Source: Alcanivoracaceae bacterium (GTDB lineage: Bacteria > Pseudomonadota > Gammaproteobacteria > Xanthomonadales > Marinicellaceae). From it: a DNA stretch of 64,000 bases. This document shows, one piece after another, positions 8,878 through 16,039 of the stretch. The stretch covers positions 1 through 64,000 of the forward strand of contig JADGEI010000001.1 of assembly GCA_016744455.1 (NCBI GenBank), given 5' to 3'. The notes under the pieces were generated by a model that worked only from the letters and a program-made list of their open reading frames with translations, did no database searches and was not told the DNA's origin. Each line of letters starts with the position of its first letter. Position 1 is the first letter of the stretch. The translations under genes were made by a program, and so were the position numbers.

Positions 8878-9001
8878 TTGTGCTATAATTTTTTAGGTGC
8901 ATGTATTTTGACATGGTTTGTAATAATTGTTGACAAAAAGACATCAATAAATAGAAGAACAGAATGTATAATAGCCGCAAAATGATTAATAGGAGAAAAT
9001 T

Positions 9002-9364
9002 ATGCGTATAGATATGTTAAATAATATCTTAAATGAACTCAATAGTTCCTCAGCAGATGTCGAAGCATCTGCGATAATTTCAACAGACGGCCTAATTATG
9101 GCCTCACAACTTCCTTCCAGTATTGATGAAGATCGAATGGGAGCCATGAGTGCAGCTATGTTGTCTTTAGGCGATAGAACTGCTCAAGAACTAGAACGAG
9201 GCAATCTCGATCAAGTTTTAATAAAAGGAGGAGATGGATATGTACTAATGGTTAAAGCAGGTGAAGATGCTGTGTTAACAGTTATGGCAAAAGCTAATGC
9301 AAAACTTGGCCTAATCTTTTTGGATGTAAAACGTGCAGCTAAAAAGACATCTGAGCTTATTTAA
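9002..9364 (+). CDS. Roadblock/LC7 domain protein, copy A
   Basis: This 120-residue protein is a single roadblock/LC7 domain, the fold used by MglB and CvnB to dimerise and regulate small Ras-like GTPases. Family landmarks include VEASAIISTDGL near the N-terminus and DQVLIKGGDGYVLM in the centre. An AGGAG ribosome site precedes the ATG. It differs from copy B at 10665 by only one residue (N68 here, S68 there), although the genes differ at many synonymous positions. A TATAAT-like box lies shortly upstream (about 8968-8975), but no good -35 pairs with it. The PhnD-like gene follows after 198 bases. A partner role with the GTPase encoded at 14329-14874 is inferred from proximity. Confidence 0.88.
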   Translation: MRIDMLNNILNELNSSSADVEASAIISTDGLIMASQLPSSIDEDRMGAMSAAMLSLGDRTAQELERGNLDQVLIKGGDGYVLMVKAGEDAVLTVMAKANAKLGLIFLDVKRAAKKTSELI

Positions 9365-9437
9365 CAATTAACCTATTTTAGAATAGAAAACATAGTGCTA
9401 ACAAAAATTTATTGTGTATATAGAACATTATTGAATG

Positions 9438-9456
9438 GCCTTAATATTTATAAGGC
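9438..9456 (+). terminator. Weak hairpin between roadblock A and PhnD-like 1
   Basis: GCCTTA at 9438-9443 pairs with TAAGGC at 9451-9456 across a 7-base loop and is followed by a moderately T-rich stretch. It is at most a weak terminator or attenuator between the two genes. Confidence 0.3.
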
Positions 9457-9562
9457 AATTTCTAATTTTTATGATTTTCAGATAGGTATTTTTGATACTT
9501 GTACTAATAACGTATTTCTAAATAAGAATTTGAGATTTATTAATTAATTTGAGGGAATTAAT

Positions 9563-10303
9563 ATGAGTATGACATTAATGGTATGTCCACATGATACAGC
9601 TGGCGACCCGCTAAAATGGTTTCAATTTGCTCAATATTTAACAAAATACTGTGAAACCAGTACTAAATATTACAAGTGCCTTGATTTTGTTGAGTTTCAT
9701 ACAAAGATGCCTGACGCAGATATCGTTTATGCAAACCCACAAGATTCTTTAGAGTTGCTTGAGAAATTTGATTATGTACCTGTTGTTCATTCGACAAATT
9801 TATTCGATGAGATAGTTTTTATCGCAAATAACGAAGAGGCTAGTGAGTCATTAGCTGACATTAACGGTAAAGAGTGTTTAAGCTGTAATGGAATGATGGT
9901 GACCAGAATTGGTATTAAAGGATTAATGGAACAAAATTTATTGCCAAGTAAAATATATTCAAAAGATAATTGGATGGCAGTGGTTAAAGCAGTAAGCCAA
10001 GGTGAAAAACCATATGGTTTTGTTTATAAAGATTTTTATGATGGTTTAAATAAATTAAGTAAATCTATAGTGGCCAATATTGGAGAAACTAACCAGCATA
10101 GTATTTTTCATTCAGTGCTTATAAAAAAAGAACACTTAGCTAAGAAAGATGCTATTGCAAAAATATTGATGGATGCACACAATGAAGAGAAAGGTATATC
10201 AACATTGAAGGACATAAATGTTGAAAAGTTTGTTCCGGTAACAAGAGAAGAAATTTTAGAGTTTAAATCGTTATTACATTTAAAATCAGAAATTATGGAA
10301 TAA
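9563..10303 (+). CDS. Cytoplasmic PhnD-like binding protein 1
   Basis: The 246-residue protein has the type-2 periplasmic-binding fold of the PhnD (phosphate/phosphite/phosphonate ABC transporter binding protein) family. The family hallmark DADIVYANPQDSLELL is at about residues 51-66, with a second-lobe segment GFVYKDFYDGL. There is no signal peptide or lipobox: the N-terminus MSMTLMVCPHDTAGD starts directly in the first beta strand. It should therefore sit in the cytoplasm, and no ABC permease or ATPase gene lies nearby. It is homologous to the protein at 11486-12244. A GAGGG ribosome site precedes the start. I infer a ligand-sensing rather than uptake role within the roadblock locus; the ligand is unknown. 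Confidence 0.75.
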   Translation: MSMTLMVCPHDTAGDPLKWFQFAQYLTKYCETSTKYYKCLDFVEFHTKMPDADIVYANPQDSLELLEKFDYVPVVHSTNLFDEIVFIANNEEASESLADINGKECLSCNGMMVTRIGIKGLMEQNLLPSKIYSKDNWMAVVKAVSQGEKPYGFVYKDFYDGLNKLSKSIVANIGETNQHSIFHSVLIKKEHLAKKDAIAKILMDAHNEEKGISTLKDINVEKFVPVTREEILEFKSLLHLKSEIME

Positions 10304-10664
10304 AAACCATAACATCTATTTTGTTTTGGGTTGAACCTTATGTTTTAAACTGAGGTTTATGATTTGCACTTGAAAATAGTTAACCCCCAAGATTTTCACA
10401 ATAATATTTTATGGTTTGAAACTCTTTCAAATGGTAAGGTTCAAGGATGGGCTTTGTACCTTGCTAAACCAATTATCACGCAGTACAACAAACAACTAAA
10501 TCAGTCATTAATTTGTCATCATAGAATACTCACACTAAGACTTTCATGTCACTTCTATGCATTAATTTAAATTAATGTATTTTCATTAAATTTGATTTAT
10601 ATCAACAATGATTTCATGTAATTAAATTAAACTGATTGTTCTACTAACATAATAAGGAAAAAAC
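10304..10664. other. 361-base gene-free stretch before roadblock B
   Basis: No credible gene is seen. The stretch carries the FNR-type site at 10592-10605 and presumably the promoter of the roadblock B-PAS-PhnD operon. A 68-codon open frame with a TTG start at 10364 has no ribosome site or recognisable content. Confidence 0.5.
10592..10605. promoter_or_regulatory. FNR/ANR-type operator, TTGAT-N4-ATCAA
   Basis: TTGATTTATATCAA matches the FNR/ANR consensus exactly on both half-sites. It lies 60 bases before the ATG of roadblock B, a position suited to activation under low oxygen. CRP-type sites are related but need TGTGA/TCACA half-sites, so FNR is the better reading. The regulator itself is not in the window. 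The consensus is established knowledge; control of this operon is inference. Confidence 0.6.
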
Positions 10665-11027
10665 ATGCGAATAGATATGTTAAATAATATTTTAAATGAG
10701 TTAAATAGCTCATCCGCTGATGTGGAAGCTTCAGCAATAATATCAACAGATGGTTTGATTATGGCCTCACAACTACCTTCCAGTATTGATGAAGATCGAA
10801 TGGGAGCCATGAGTGCAGCAATGCTATCTTTGGGTGATCGTACGGCTCAGGAGTTAGAACGTGGTAGCTTAGATCAAGTTTTAATCAAAGGTGGCGATGG
10901 GTATGTCTTGATGGTAAAGGCAGGTGAAGATGCTGTGTTAACGGTGATGGCAAAAGCCAATGCCAAGCTTGGTTTGATATTTTTAGATGTCAAAAGAGCA
11001 GCGAAAAAAACGTCAGAACTAATATAG
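10665..11027 (+). CDS. Roadblock/LC7 domain protein, copy B
   Basis: A 120-residue single roadblock/LC7 domain, identical to copy A except for serine at residue 68. By hand I count roughly 65 nucleotide differences across 360 bases, nearly all silent, which points to strong selection on the protein. It is the first gene of a tight operon: the PAS gene starts 9 bases after its stop and the second PhnD-like gene overlaps that in turn. AAGGA precedes the ATG and an FNR-type site lies 60 bases upstream. It probably dimerises, perhaps also with copy A, as a platform or regulator for the nearby GTPase; this role is inferred from the family. Confidence 0.88.
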   Translation: MRIDMLNNILNELNSSSADVEASAIISTDGLIMASQLPSSIDEDRMGAMSAAMLSLGDRTAQELERGSLDQVLIKGGDGYVLMVKAGEDAVLTVMAKANAKLGLIFLDVKRAAKKTSELI

Positions 11028-11036
11028 GAGTTTATC

Positions 11037-11489
11037 ATGTCTAAAGTTACGATAAATTATTATGATAAGACCTCTGAAGATAGGGAGGTTTTAGATGAGG
11101 AAGTACCTTTTCCAGAAGGAAAACTTATTGTTTCACGAACGGATGTTGAAGGTAATATTACGCATTGTAATCAAGCTTTTATTGAAATGTCTGGTTTTAC
11201 CGAAAATGAATTAATAGGCCGGCCTCACTATATTCTAAGACACCCAGATATGCCAGCAGCTGCTTTTGGAGATTTATGGAACACCATTAATACCAAGACA
11301 AAATGGAGTGGTTATGTAAAAAATCTGAGAAAAGATGGTAAGTTTTATTGGGTTTATGCAGTGGTAGTCGCAAATGTTCGAGAAGGGAAACTTGTTGGTT
11401 TTGCTTCAGTTCGTAGAAAACCATCAAGAACAAAAATTAATGAGTGTATCGACTTGTATAAAACAATGTTGGCGGAGGAAAAATCATGA
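11037..11489 (+). CDS. Stand-alone Aer-like FAD-PAS redox sensor
   Basis: The 150-residue protein is a single PAS domain that closely resembles the N-terminal sensor of the aerotaxis receptor Aer. It has the N-terminal cap region and SRTDVEGNITHCNQAF. It also has the FAD-contact motif RHPDMP, the tryptophan motif KWSGYVKNLRKDGKFYW, and REGKLVGFASVRRKP. In Aer these residues bind FAD and report redox state. Here there is no HAMP domain, membrane anchor, kinase or methyl-accepting part, so the output must pass through a partner. AGGAG precedes the ATG. The stop overlaps the start of the next gene (ATGA), implying coupled translation with the PhnD-like protein. FAD binding is inferred from motif conservation. 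Confidence 0.85.
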   Translation: MSKVTINYYDKTSEDREVLDEEVPFPEGKLIVSRTDVEGNITHCNQAFIEMSGFTENELIGRPHYILRHPDMPAAAFGDLWNTINTKTKWSGYVKNLRKDGKFYWVYAVVVANVREGKLVGFASVRRKPSRTKINECIDLYKTMLAEEKS

Positions 11490-12244
11490 AATTTACGATG
11501 ACAGTAAGTCCAGACTTTTCTCCAGATTATATCGCTGGTTGGTATATATTTAATACATGGCTTCAAAAACAAACTAACGAATCAATACATTTAGAACTTT
11601 ATAATTCATTTGAAAAACAACGTGAAGACATTAAAGCAGGTAAAATTGATTTAATCTATGCTAATCCTTATGATGCTTCTATGCTTATCAGAGATAAAGG
11701 TTTTGTAGCAATTGCCGCACCAGATAATAAATCAGATGAGGCGATGATTTGTGTAAATAATGAATCAGATTATCATTGTGTAGAAGACTTAAAAGAAAAG
11801 TGTAATATAGCAACAGCAGATGACCCCGAAGTAAGTACCATTGGTATGATTATGCTAGAACCGGCTGATTTAAATGCTGAAAATATTACTGTTTTAGAAC
11901 AAAAAAATTATGTTATGGTAGCTAAGCATTTGATAAATGGTAGTGCTGATGCTGGATTCTTTTTAAAAGAGGCTTATGATGATATGTCTAAATTTATCAA
12001 AAGTCAGGTACGACCCATAGTGACTAGCCAGATATCCGTAATTAAACATTCGTTTTTAGTAGGCCCTAGTTTTTTTGAAAATTCTGGAATAAATGAGTCT
12101 GACTTTAAAGAGTTATTAACAACTATGCATGAAAACATGAAAGGATTAAGCACTTTGGAGTCCATGGGCTTTAGCTTGTGGAATGAACAATCGCAAGAAG
12201 ATGCCGAATTTATGATTGATTTGATGGATACATTTGTTAGCTAA
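11486..12244 (+). CDS. Cytoplasmic PhnD-like binding protein 2
   Basis: A 252-residue PhnD-family binding-fold protein, related to the one at 9563. The hallmark KIDLIYANPYDASMLI lies at about residues 52-67, followed by a second lobe with GSADAGFFLKEAYDDM. As in its paralog there is no signal peptide; the chain opens with MKFTMTVSPDFSPDY, so it should be cytoplasmic. A GGAGG ribosome site lies inside the end of the PAS gene and the start codon overlaps that gene's stop. The tight coupling suggests the PAS protein and this protein work as a pair, one reading redox state and one a small ligand. A clear terminator follows. The ligand is unknown and the pairing is inference. Confidence 0.78.
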   Translation: MKFTMTVSPDFSPDYIAGWYIFNTWLQKQTNESIHLELYNSFEKQREDIKAGKIDLIYANPYDASMLIRDKGFVAIAAPDNKSDEAMICVNNESDYHCVEDLKEKCNIATADDPEVSTIGMIMLEPADLNAENITVLEQKNYVMVAKHLINGSADAGFFLKEAYDDMSKFIKSQVRPIVTSQISVIKHSFLVGPSFFENSGINESDFKELLTTMHENMKGLSTLESMGFSLWNEQSQEDAEFMIDLMDTFVS

Positions 12245-12252
12245 ACTTAAGT

Positions 12253-12297
12253 AAGGTGCTTTTAAAACTTACTAAAAGCACCTTGTCTATTTTTTTT
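12253..12297 (+). terminator. Rho-independent terminator of the roadblock B operon
   Basis: AAGGTGCTTTTA at 12253-12264 pairs perfectly with TAAAAGCACCTT at 12273-12284 (12 base pairs, 8-base loop). It is followed by GTCTA and eight Ts. It sits between convergent genes, 9 bases after the PhnD-like 2 stop codon. Confidence 0.9.
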
Positions 12298-12315
12298 AAA
12301 ATACAAGTGAATGGC

Positions 12316-13443
12316 TTAACCAAAGACATGGGCGATTATTCGTGAGAATAATGATGAATTGTTAGATTTAGTCTCAATTATTTGTGTGATGGAATCAGTT
12401 TTTTCGATTTTTAGATACCCTAATGCATTCATTGCACTGTAGAGTGTAAAAACATACCTTTGTGGAATGTTGAGTTGCTTAGCAGTATCATATAAAGAAA
12501 TTTTGTATTGTGACCACAGGGCGCATATTTGAATGTTATACCTGAAGACTTGGAGTTTGGTGAAATTTGGCCAATTCGTCATTTTTACAGTTTTGTGAAT
12601 ATCTGTATTTATAGGAATTCTTCCTTTGCTTGCTTGAATTGATGTTTGCCAGATAAATTCGTTTTCATTTATAGGGACCATGTTATCAGAGTCAAATATA
12701 TCGTCGATTGTAGAAATATTTGGGTTATCAACTAGAATGGAAGATTGAAGGTATTTTAATTGATTTTTTTCTAATTTATATAGGAATATTTTCTTCCTAA
12801 AATTATAGAATATTGATTTTGATGACGTTTTTAATATGGTATGAGATTTGTTAGCTTGAGCTAAGCTTCTCATTTTCTCTAAATAGTAATATAGGTATTT
12901 TTTATCCGTTAGATAGATTTTGCTTATGTCAATATCATCTTTGTTAATGTCTTTATTTGATCCTACAAATTTTTGTGCTTTATAGCGTAGATGTATTTCA
13001 TTATTTTTCTTTATTTTCTTTGGTGCTACTGCATTGTATAGGTGTGAGTGGGAGCTATCTATTTTTGTTTTAAGAACTGTTTTTTCATTACTATGTGATT
13101 GAATTGCTTTAGTAACAGTATTATATTTACTATCATGTACTTTGTTAATGAGTGTAACTAAGTCCGAAACATTAATTGGTTTTTTAAGGGTGAATATATT
13201 ATCATTTGTTTTTATATTACATTCGGATATATATAGGGCTATTATGTAGTTTTTACTCCCTTTTAAATTTTCAAGAACTTGATTATCGTATTTAATATCC
13301 AAATCTAGAATAGATAAATCAAAGGTGTTGTCTTCAGCAAGAACTGCGTTTTTGCATAAATTTGATTTGATAAAATAATGTAAAGTGTTTTTCGTAGTAT
13401 TATCTAGATTAGTGAGCTCAATTTTTAGTGGTTTGTTTTTCAT
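12316..13443 (-). CDS. Receiver-like plus HTH-like protein, paralog 1
   Basis: I do not recognise this 375-residue protein as a named family, but its layout can be read. Residues about 5-110 look like a diverged response-regulator receiver: a strand ending in LILD-type SILDLD (D47 as possible phospho-acceptor) and the KKPIN motif (K88-P89) where receivers keep their conserved lysine. A variable lysine- and serine-rich linker follows. The C-terminal part contains NWPNF...VFRY and the helical motif LYDTAKQLNIPQRYVFTLYSAM, which resembles a winged-helix or HTH unit. It is clearly homologous to the protein at 14882-16039, sharing YKA-K-VGSN-DIN and IPQRYVFTLY. It has its own upstream gap of 246 bases and converges on the PhnD-like gene. 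A DNA- or partner-binding output role is inferred. Confidence 0.6.
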   Translation of the reverse strand: MKNKPLKIELTNLDNTTKNTLHYFIKSNLCKNAVLAEDNTFDLSILDLDIKYDNQVLENLKGSKNYIIALYISECNIKTNDNIFTLKKPINVSDLVTLINKVHDSKYNTVTKAIQSHSNEKTVLKTKIDSSHSHLYNAVAPKKIKKNNEIHLRYKAQKFVGSNKDINKDDIDISKIYLTDKKYLYYYLEKMRSLAQANKSHTILKTSSKSIFYNFRKKIFLYKLEKNQLKYLQSSILVDNPNISTIDDIFDSDNMVPINENEFIWQTSIQASKGRIPINTDIHKTVKMTNWPNFTKLQVFRYNIQICALWSQYKISLYDTAKQLNIPQRYVFTLYSAMNALGYLKIEKTDSITQIIETKSNNSSLFSRIIAHVFG

Positions 13444-13689
13444 ATCTTAGTAGTTTTAAATGGGTTTTCTTCTATGAAAGTGTTTTAATTAACTACCATA
13501 ATCGGAACCCCATTTATTAATTTATTATTAGTTATACGTATAAAATTATACGAAAATATATAATAAGTCTATTAAAAAAAATGAAAAAAGGGAATTAAAC
13601 TAAAATATATAGTAAATAATTACCTAAGATTATTATTTGCCCGTTGTTTATAAAATACGTCACATTACCTATTAGGTTTTTGTATTATT
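13444..13689. other. AT-rich gap between the two minus-strand signalling units
   Basis: The 246-base stretch holds no open frame. It is extremely AT-rich and includes short palindromic runs such as ATACGTAT. It presumably carries the promoter of the 12316-13443 gene and the 3' end of the upstream operon; no strong terminator hairpin is visible. Confidence 0.4.
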
Positions 13690-14325
13690 TTAACGATCAG
13701 TATTACCATAACGTAAGTTTAGCATCCATACTAATGATACCATGGCTTTTTGATTGAAAAATGGAACGCCTTCAATTACCAATACAAAAACTTCTTTACC
13801 TATATTAATTGGCCAAAAGCCAAGGTTGCTATTTCCCGACGCATCAACTATTGACCATGCTTGTGAATTGAGCCCTAGTTTTTTATTGATATCTAGTGCT
13901 CTACGTTTATGCATAATGGCAATGTCTGCCGACAGAACTGAGATTTCTTCTAGCATTTCTGTTGGGAAGCCAAAGTTTGCAATGCATAGGCCTTGTGAAT
14001 CAGATAATAAGACTTTTTCTTTGCTAGAAAAGTTTCGAATTATTGAGTTTAGATTGTCTTCGAAGTCACCGCTTGGGGCGTTTATTGGTTGATCAATAAC
14101 TTGCATTAGATTTAGTTGTTGACACTGCTCGATTTTAGAGTTTAGTGTTTCAACATCATTACTTTTAAATATTTCTGCAAGTGTTGCACTGTTAAGCTCT
14201 ACACTGGTTGGATTGGCTAATAGTCTTGTTAAAGAATTTTTTTGCCAATTCTTGCTGTTGTCTTGTGCAAGATAATAGGCCCCAGCAGGTGTTGGTAATA
14301 AGTATTTTTTTGTTTCTTGTGACAT
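13690..14325 (-). CDS. Diverged roadblock-like protein of the GTPase operon
   Basis: The 211-residue protein has an N-terminal region of about 75 residues (TPAGAYYLAQDNS...) of unknown type. A C-terminal domain follows whose pattern, VLLSDSQGLCIANFGFPTEMLEEISVLSADIAIMHKR, resembles roadblock/LC7 proteins. It lies directly after the GTPase gene with a 3-base gap, the arrangement expected of a GTPase and its roadblock regulator. It is the last gene of a four-gene minus-strand operon. It is not close in sequence to the 120-residue roadblock pair. The roadblock assignment is by pattern only. It might be the GTPase-activating partner, or it might bind the other roadblock proteins. Confidence 0.6.
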   Translation of the reverse strand: MSQETKKYLLPTPAGAYYLAQDNSKNWQKNSLTRLLANPTSVELNSATLAEIFKSNDVETLNSKIEQCQQLNLMQVIDQPINAPSGDFEDNLNSIIRNFSSKEKVLLSDSQGLCIANFGFPTEMLEEISVLSADIAIMHKRRALDINKKLGLNSQAWSIVDASGNSNLGFWPINIGKEVFVLVIEGVPFFNQKAMVSLVWMLNLRYGNTDR

Positions 14326-14328
14326 CAG

Positions 14329-14874
14329 TTATGCTTGCATTTTAAGTTTAGGATCTAATGTATATAACAGTGTTTCTACCATCAAAGAAATGTCTTTTTT
14401 GTTTCGGGCATCAATTTCATAGATAGGTATTACAGGTTGTTCTTGAGATAAGACAGCACGGTATTCAGCTAAGTCGTACTTCTTATCCATATCTTGTTTT
14501 GTTATTCCAACTACTACACTTGTTTTTCGGATAAAACTTTTAAAGCTATTAATAAAAGTTGATAAATTTTCTAAGGCCTTGCTATCATTGCCATCAATTA
14601 GTAATAATAATCCAATTCCGCCTTGCGTAAGGATGTCCCACATAAAATCAAATCGTTGTTGACCAGGTGTTCCATATAAATGAATTTTGGTCTCATCAGG
14701 TAAAATAATCGCACCATAGTCTAGTGCTACGGTAGTGGTTTCTTTCATGTCTTTAGTTTCGTCTGATGCTGATTCTTCTGTCTTAATCGTTGGAATGTCA
14801 CTAATGGAGTTTATGGCAGTAGTTTTTCCTGCTCCAACTGGACCAGAAAATATTATTTTGTGGTGTTTTCTCAT
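14329..14874 (-). CDS. Small Ras-like GTPase (COG2229/CvnD type)
   Basis: Starting at the ATG at 14874 gives 181 residues. The longer frame to 14970 would overlap the upstream gene and adds residues unlike the family. The G motifs are clear: P-loop GPVGAGKTT (11-19), switch region T47/T48 with ETTTVALDYG, G3 LYGTPGQQRF (67-75) and G4 TKQD (125-128). This is the COG2229 group, best known as CvnD in actinobacterial conservons and also found beside roadblock genes in proteobacteria. The glutamine after TPG suggests normal switching ability. It sits 7 bases after the receiver/HTH gene and 3 bases before the roadblock-like gene. It is the likely switch of the whole locus. Confidence 0.88.
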   Translation of the reverse strand: MRKHHKIIFSGPVGAGKTTAINSISDIPTIKTEESASDETKDMKETTTVALDYGAIILPDETKIHLYGTPGQQRFDFMWDILTQGGIGLLLLIDGNDSKALENLSTFINSFKSFIRKTSVVVGITKQDMDKKYDLAEYRAVLSQEQPVIPIYEIDARNKKDISLMVETLLYTLDPKLKMQA

Positions 14875-14881
14875 TATTATT

Positions 14882-16039
14882 TTATTTCTTTTTAAACATA
14901 TGGGATAAAATCTTAGATAAAACAGACTGATTACGTCTATTAATTTTCTGACTTTTAATTTTCTTGTCACTTATATTAGCACATTCAATTGCGTGCATGG
15001 CGTTATATAAAGTAAAAACATACCTTTGGGGTATTTCTAGTTGTTTTGCAGTTTCTATTAATGACAATTGGTGATTAGACCAGGCTGAACTTATTTGTAT
15101 GACATACCTAAAAACCATTAAATTAGAGTAGTTAGGCCAGGACTTCATTGTCACTGTATTCTCTAAGTTGGTACCTTTCGGCACTCTGCCTTTGCTCGCC
15201 AAAATTGCACTAGACCAAATCAAAGATAATGAATCTTGAGAAGAAAGATTTATTCTATGCGGCTTATTTTGGTCATAAGTTATGTATGAACAATCAGTTT
15301 GTGCAAATAGAGGGCTAGCTTGAATGTGTTTTAGTTTTGTTTTATCAAACCCATAGTGAAAAAGCTTGGTTTTATACTCATAAAAAACATTACCATATAC
15401 AGTTTTTATTTTTACATCTGATTTATTTTCATGTGCATGTTTAGTAGCACGAGCAAGGTGAAAATAAATATATTTTGAAGGTGTATGGTATATTTTATCC
15501 AACTCTTTCAAGTTGTTGGGGTTTATATCTGCGTTGGAACCAACATGCTTGTGCGCTTTATATCTGTTTTGTATGCTTTGTACTGTGTCTGACTTTACGG
15601 CCATACCTATATGAGAGTTTGCAGAGTGAATATTCTTAATAGAATGAACTGGTTTCAGCTCTGGCTCTTTGAGGATTTTAGTTTCACTGTTCTCAATTTG
15701 ATTGTCATCTTTATTGATTGATTGAATAATATCCTTAAGTTTCTTGGCCTGAATGGGCTTGCAAAGGGTACAAACGTTGTCTGATTTTTCTGGAATGTTG
15801 TTTGGCATATGCATAATCACGGCATGTTGATTATTTGCGGCTAGATTAGCTATTATTTTATCGTTAATTCCTCGTTCATTATCAAGTATTAAAACATCTG
15901 GTTTTTCTGAAGATTCATTTAACTCTGCTGAACGGCATAAATTTGATTTAAAGAAAAATTTCAAGGTGTTTTGTGTCGTTTTATCGAGGTCTAACAATTC
16001 AATGGTTAATTTCTTTTTTGACTTTTCTATGCCTATCAT
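14882..16039 (-). CDS. Receiver-like plus HTH-like protein, paralog 2
   Basis: This 385-residue paralog of the 12316-13443 protein has the same architecture. The receiver-like N-terminus has D53 in VLILDNE and K94-P95 in LCKPIQ, then a linker rich in charged residues, then YKAHKHVGSNADIN. The C-terminal HTH-like segment contains NWPNF-equivalent SWPNYSNLMVFRY and LIETAKQLEIPQRYVFTLYNAM. The start codon overlaps the stop of the upstream gene (ATGA), and the GTPase gene follows directly. In actinobacterial conservons the roadblock and GTPase are accompanied by a winged-helix DUF742 protein; this protein could be the functional counterpart, but I see no clear sequence link. Function is inferred. 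Confidence 0.62.
   Translation of the reverse strand: MIGIEKSKKKLTIELLDLDKTTQNTLKFFFKSNLCRSAELNESSEKPDVLILDNERGINDKIIANLAANNQHAVIMHMPNNIPEKSDNVCTLCKPIQAKKLKDIIQSINKDDNQIENSETKILKEPELKPVHSIKNIHSANSHIGMAVKSDTVQSIQNRYKAHKHVGSNADINPNNLKELDKIYHTPSKYIYFHLARATKHAHENKSDVKIKTVYGNVFYEYKTKLFHYGFDKTKLKHIQASPLFAQTDCSYITYDQNKPHRINLSSQDSLSLIWSSAILASKGRVPKGTNLENTVTMKSWPNYSNLMVFRYVIQISSAWSNHQLSLIETAKQLEIPQRYVFTLYNAMHAIECANISDKKIKSQKINRRNQSVLSKILSHMFKKK

Noticed and set aside
8931..8956. TTGAC...ATCAA pair before roadblock A as a second FNR site
   Set aside because: The half-sites are separated by 8 bases instead of 4 and one is imperfect.
10364..10570. 68-codon open frame with a TTG start between PhnD-like 1 and roadblock B
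   Set aside because: No ribosome site, no recognisable domain, and composition like the surrounding non-coding DNA.
13754..14092. 112-codon frame on the plus strand opposite the roadblock-like gene
   Set aside because: Fully antisense to a better supported gene and without domain character; a shadow frame.
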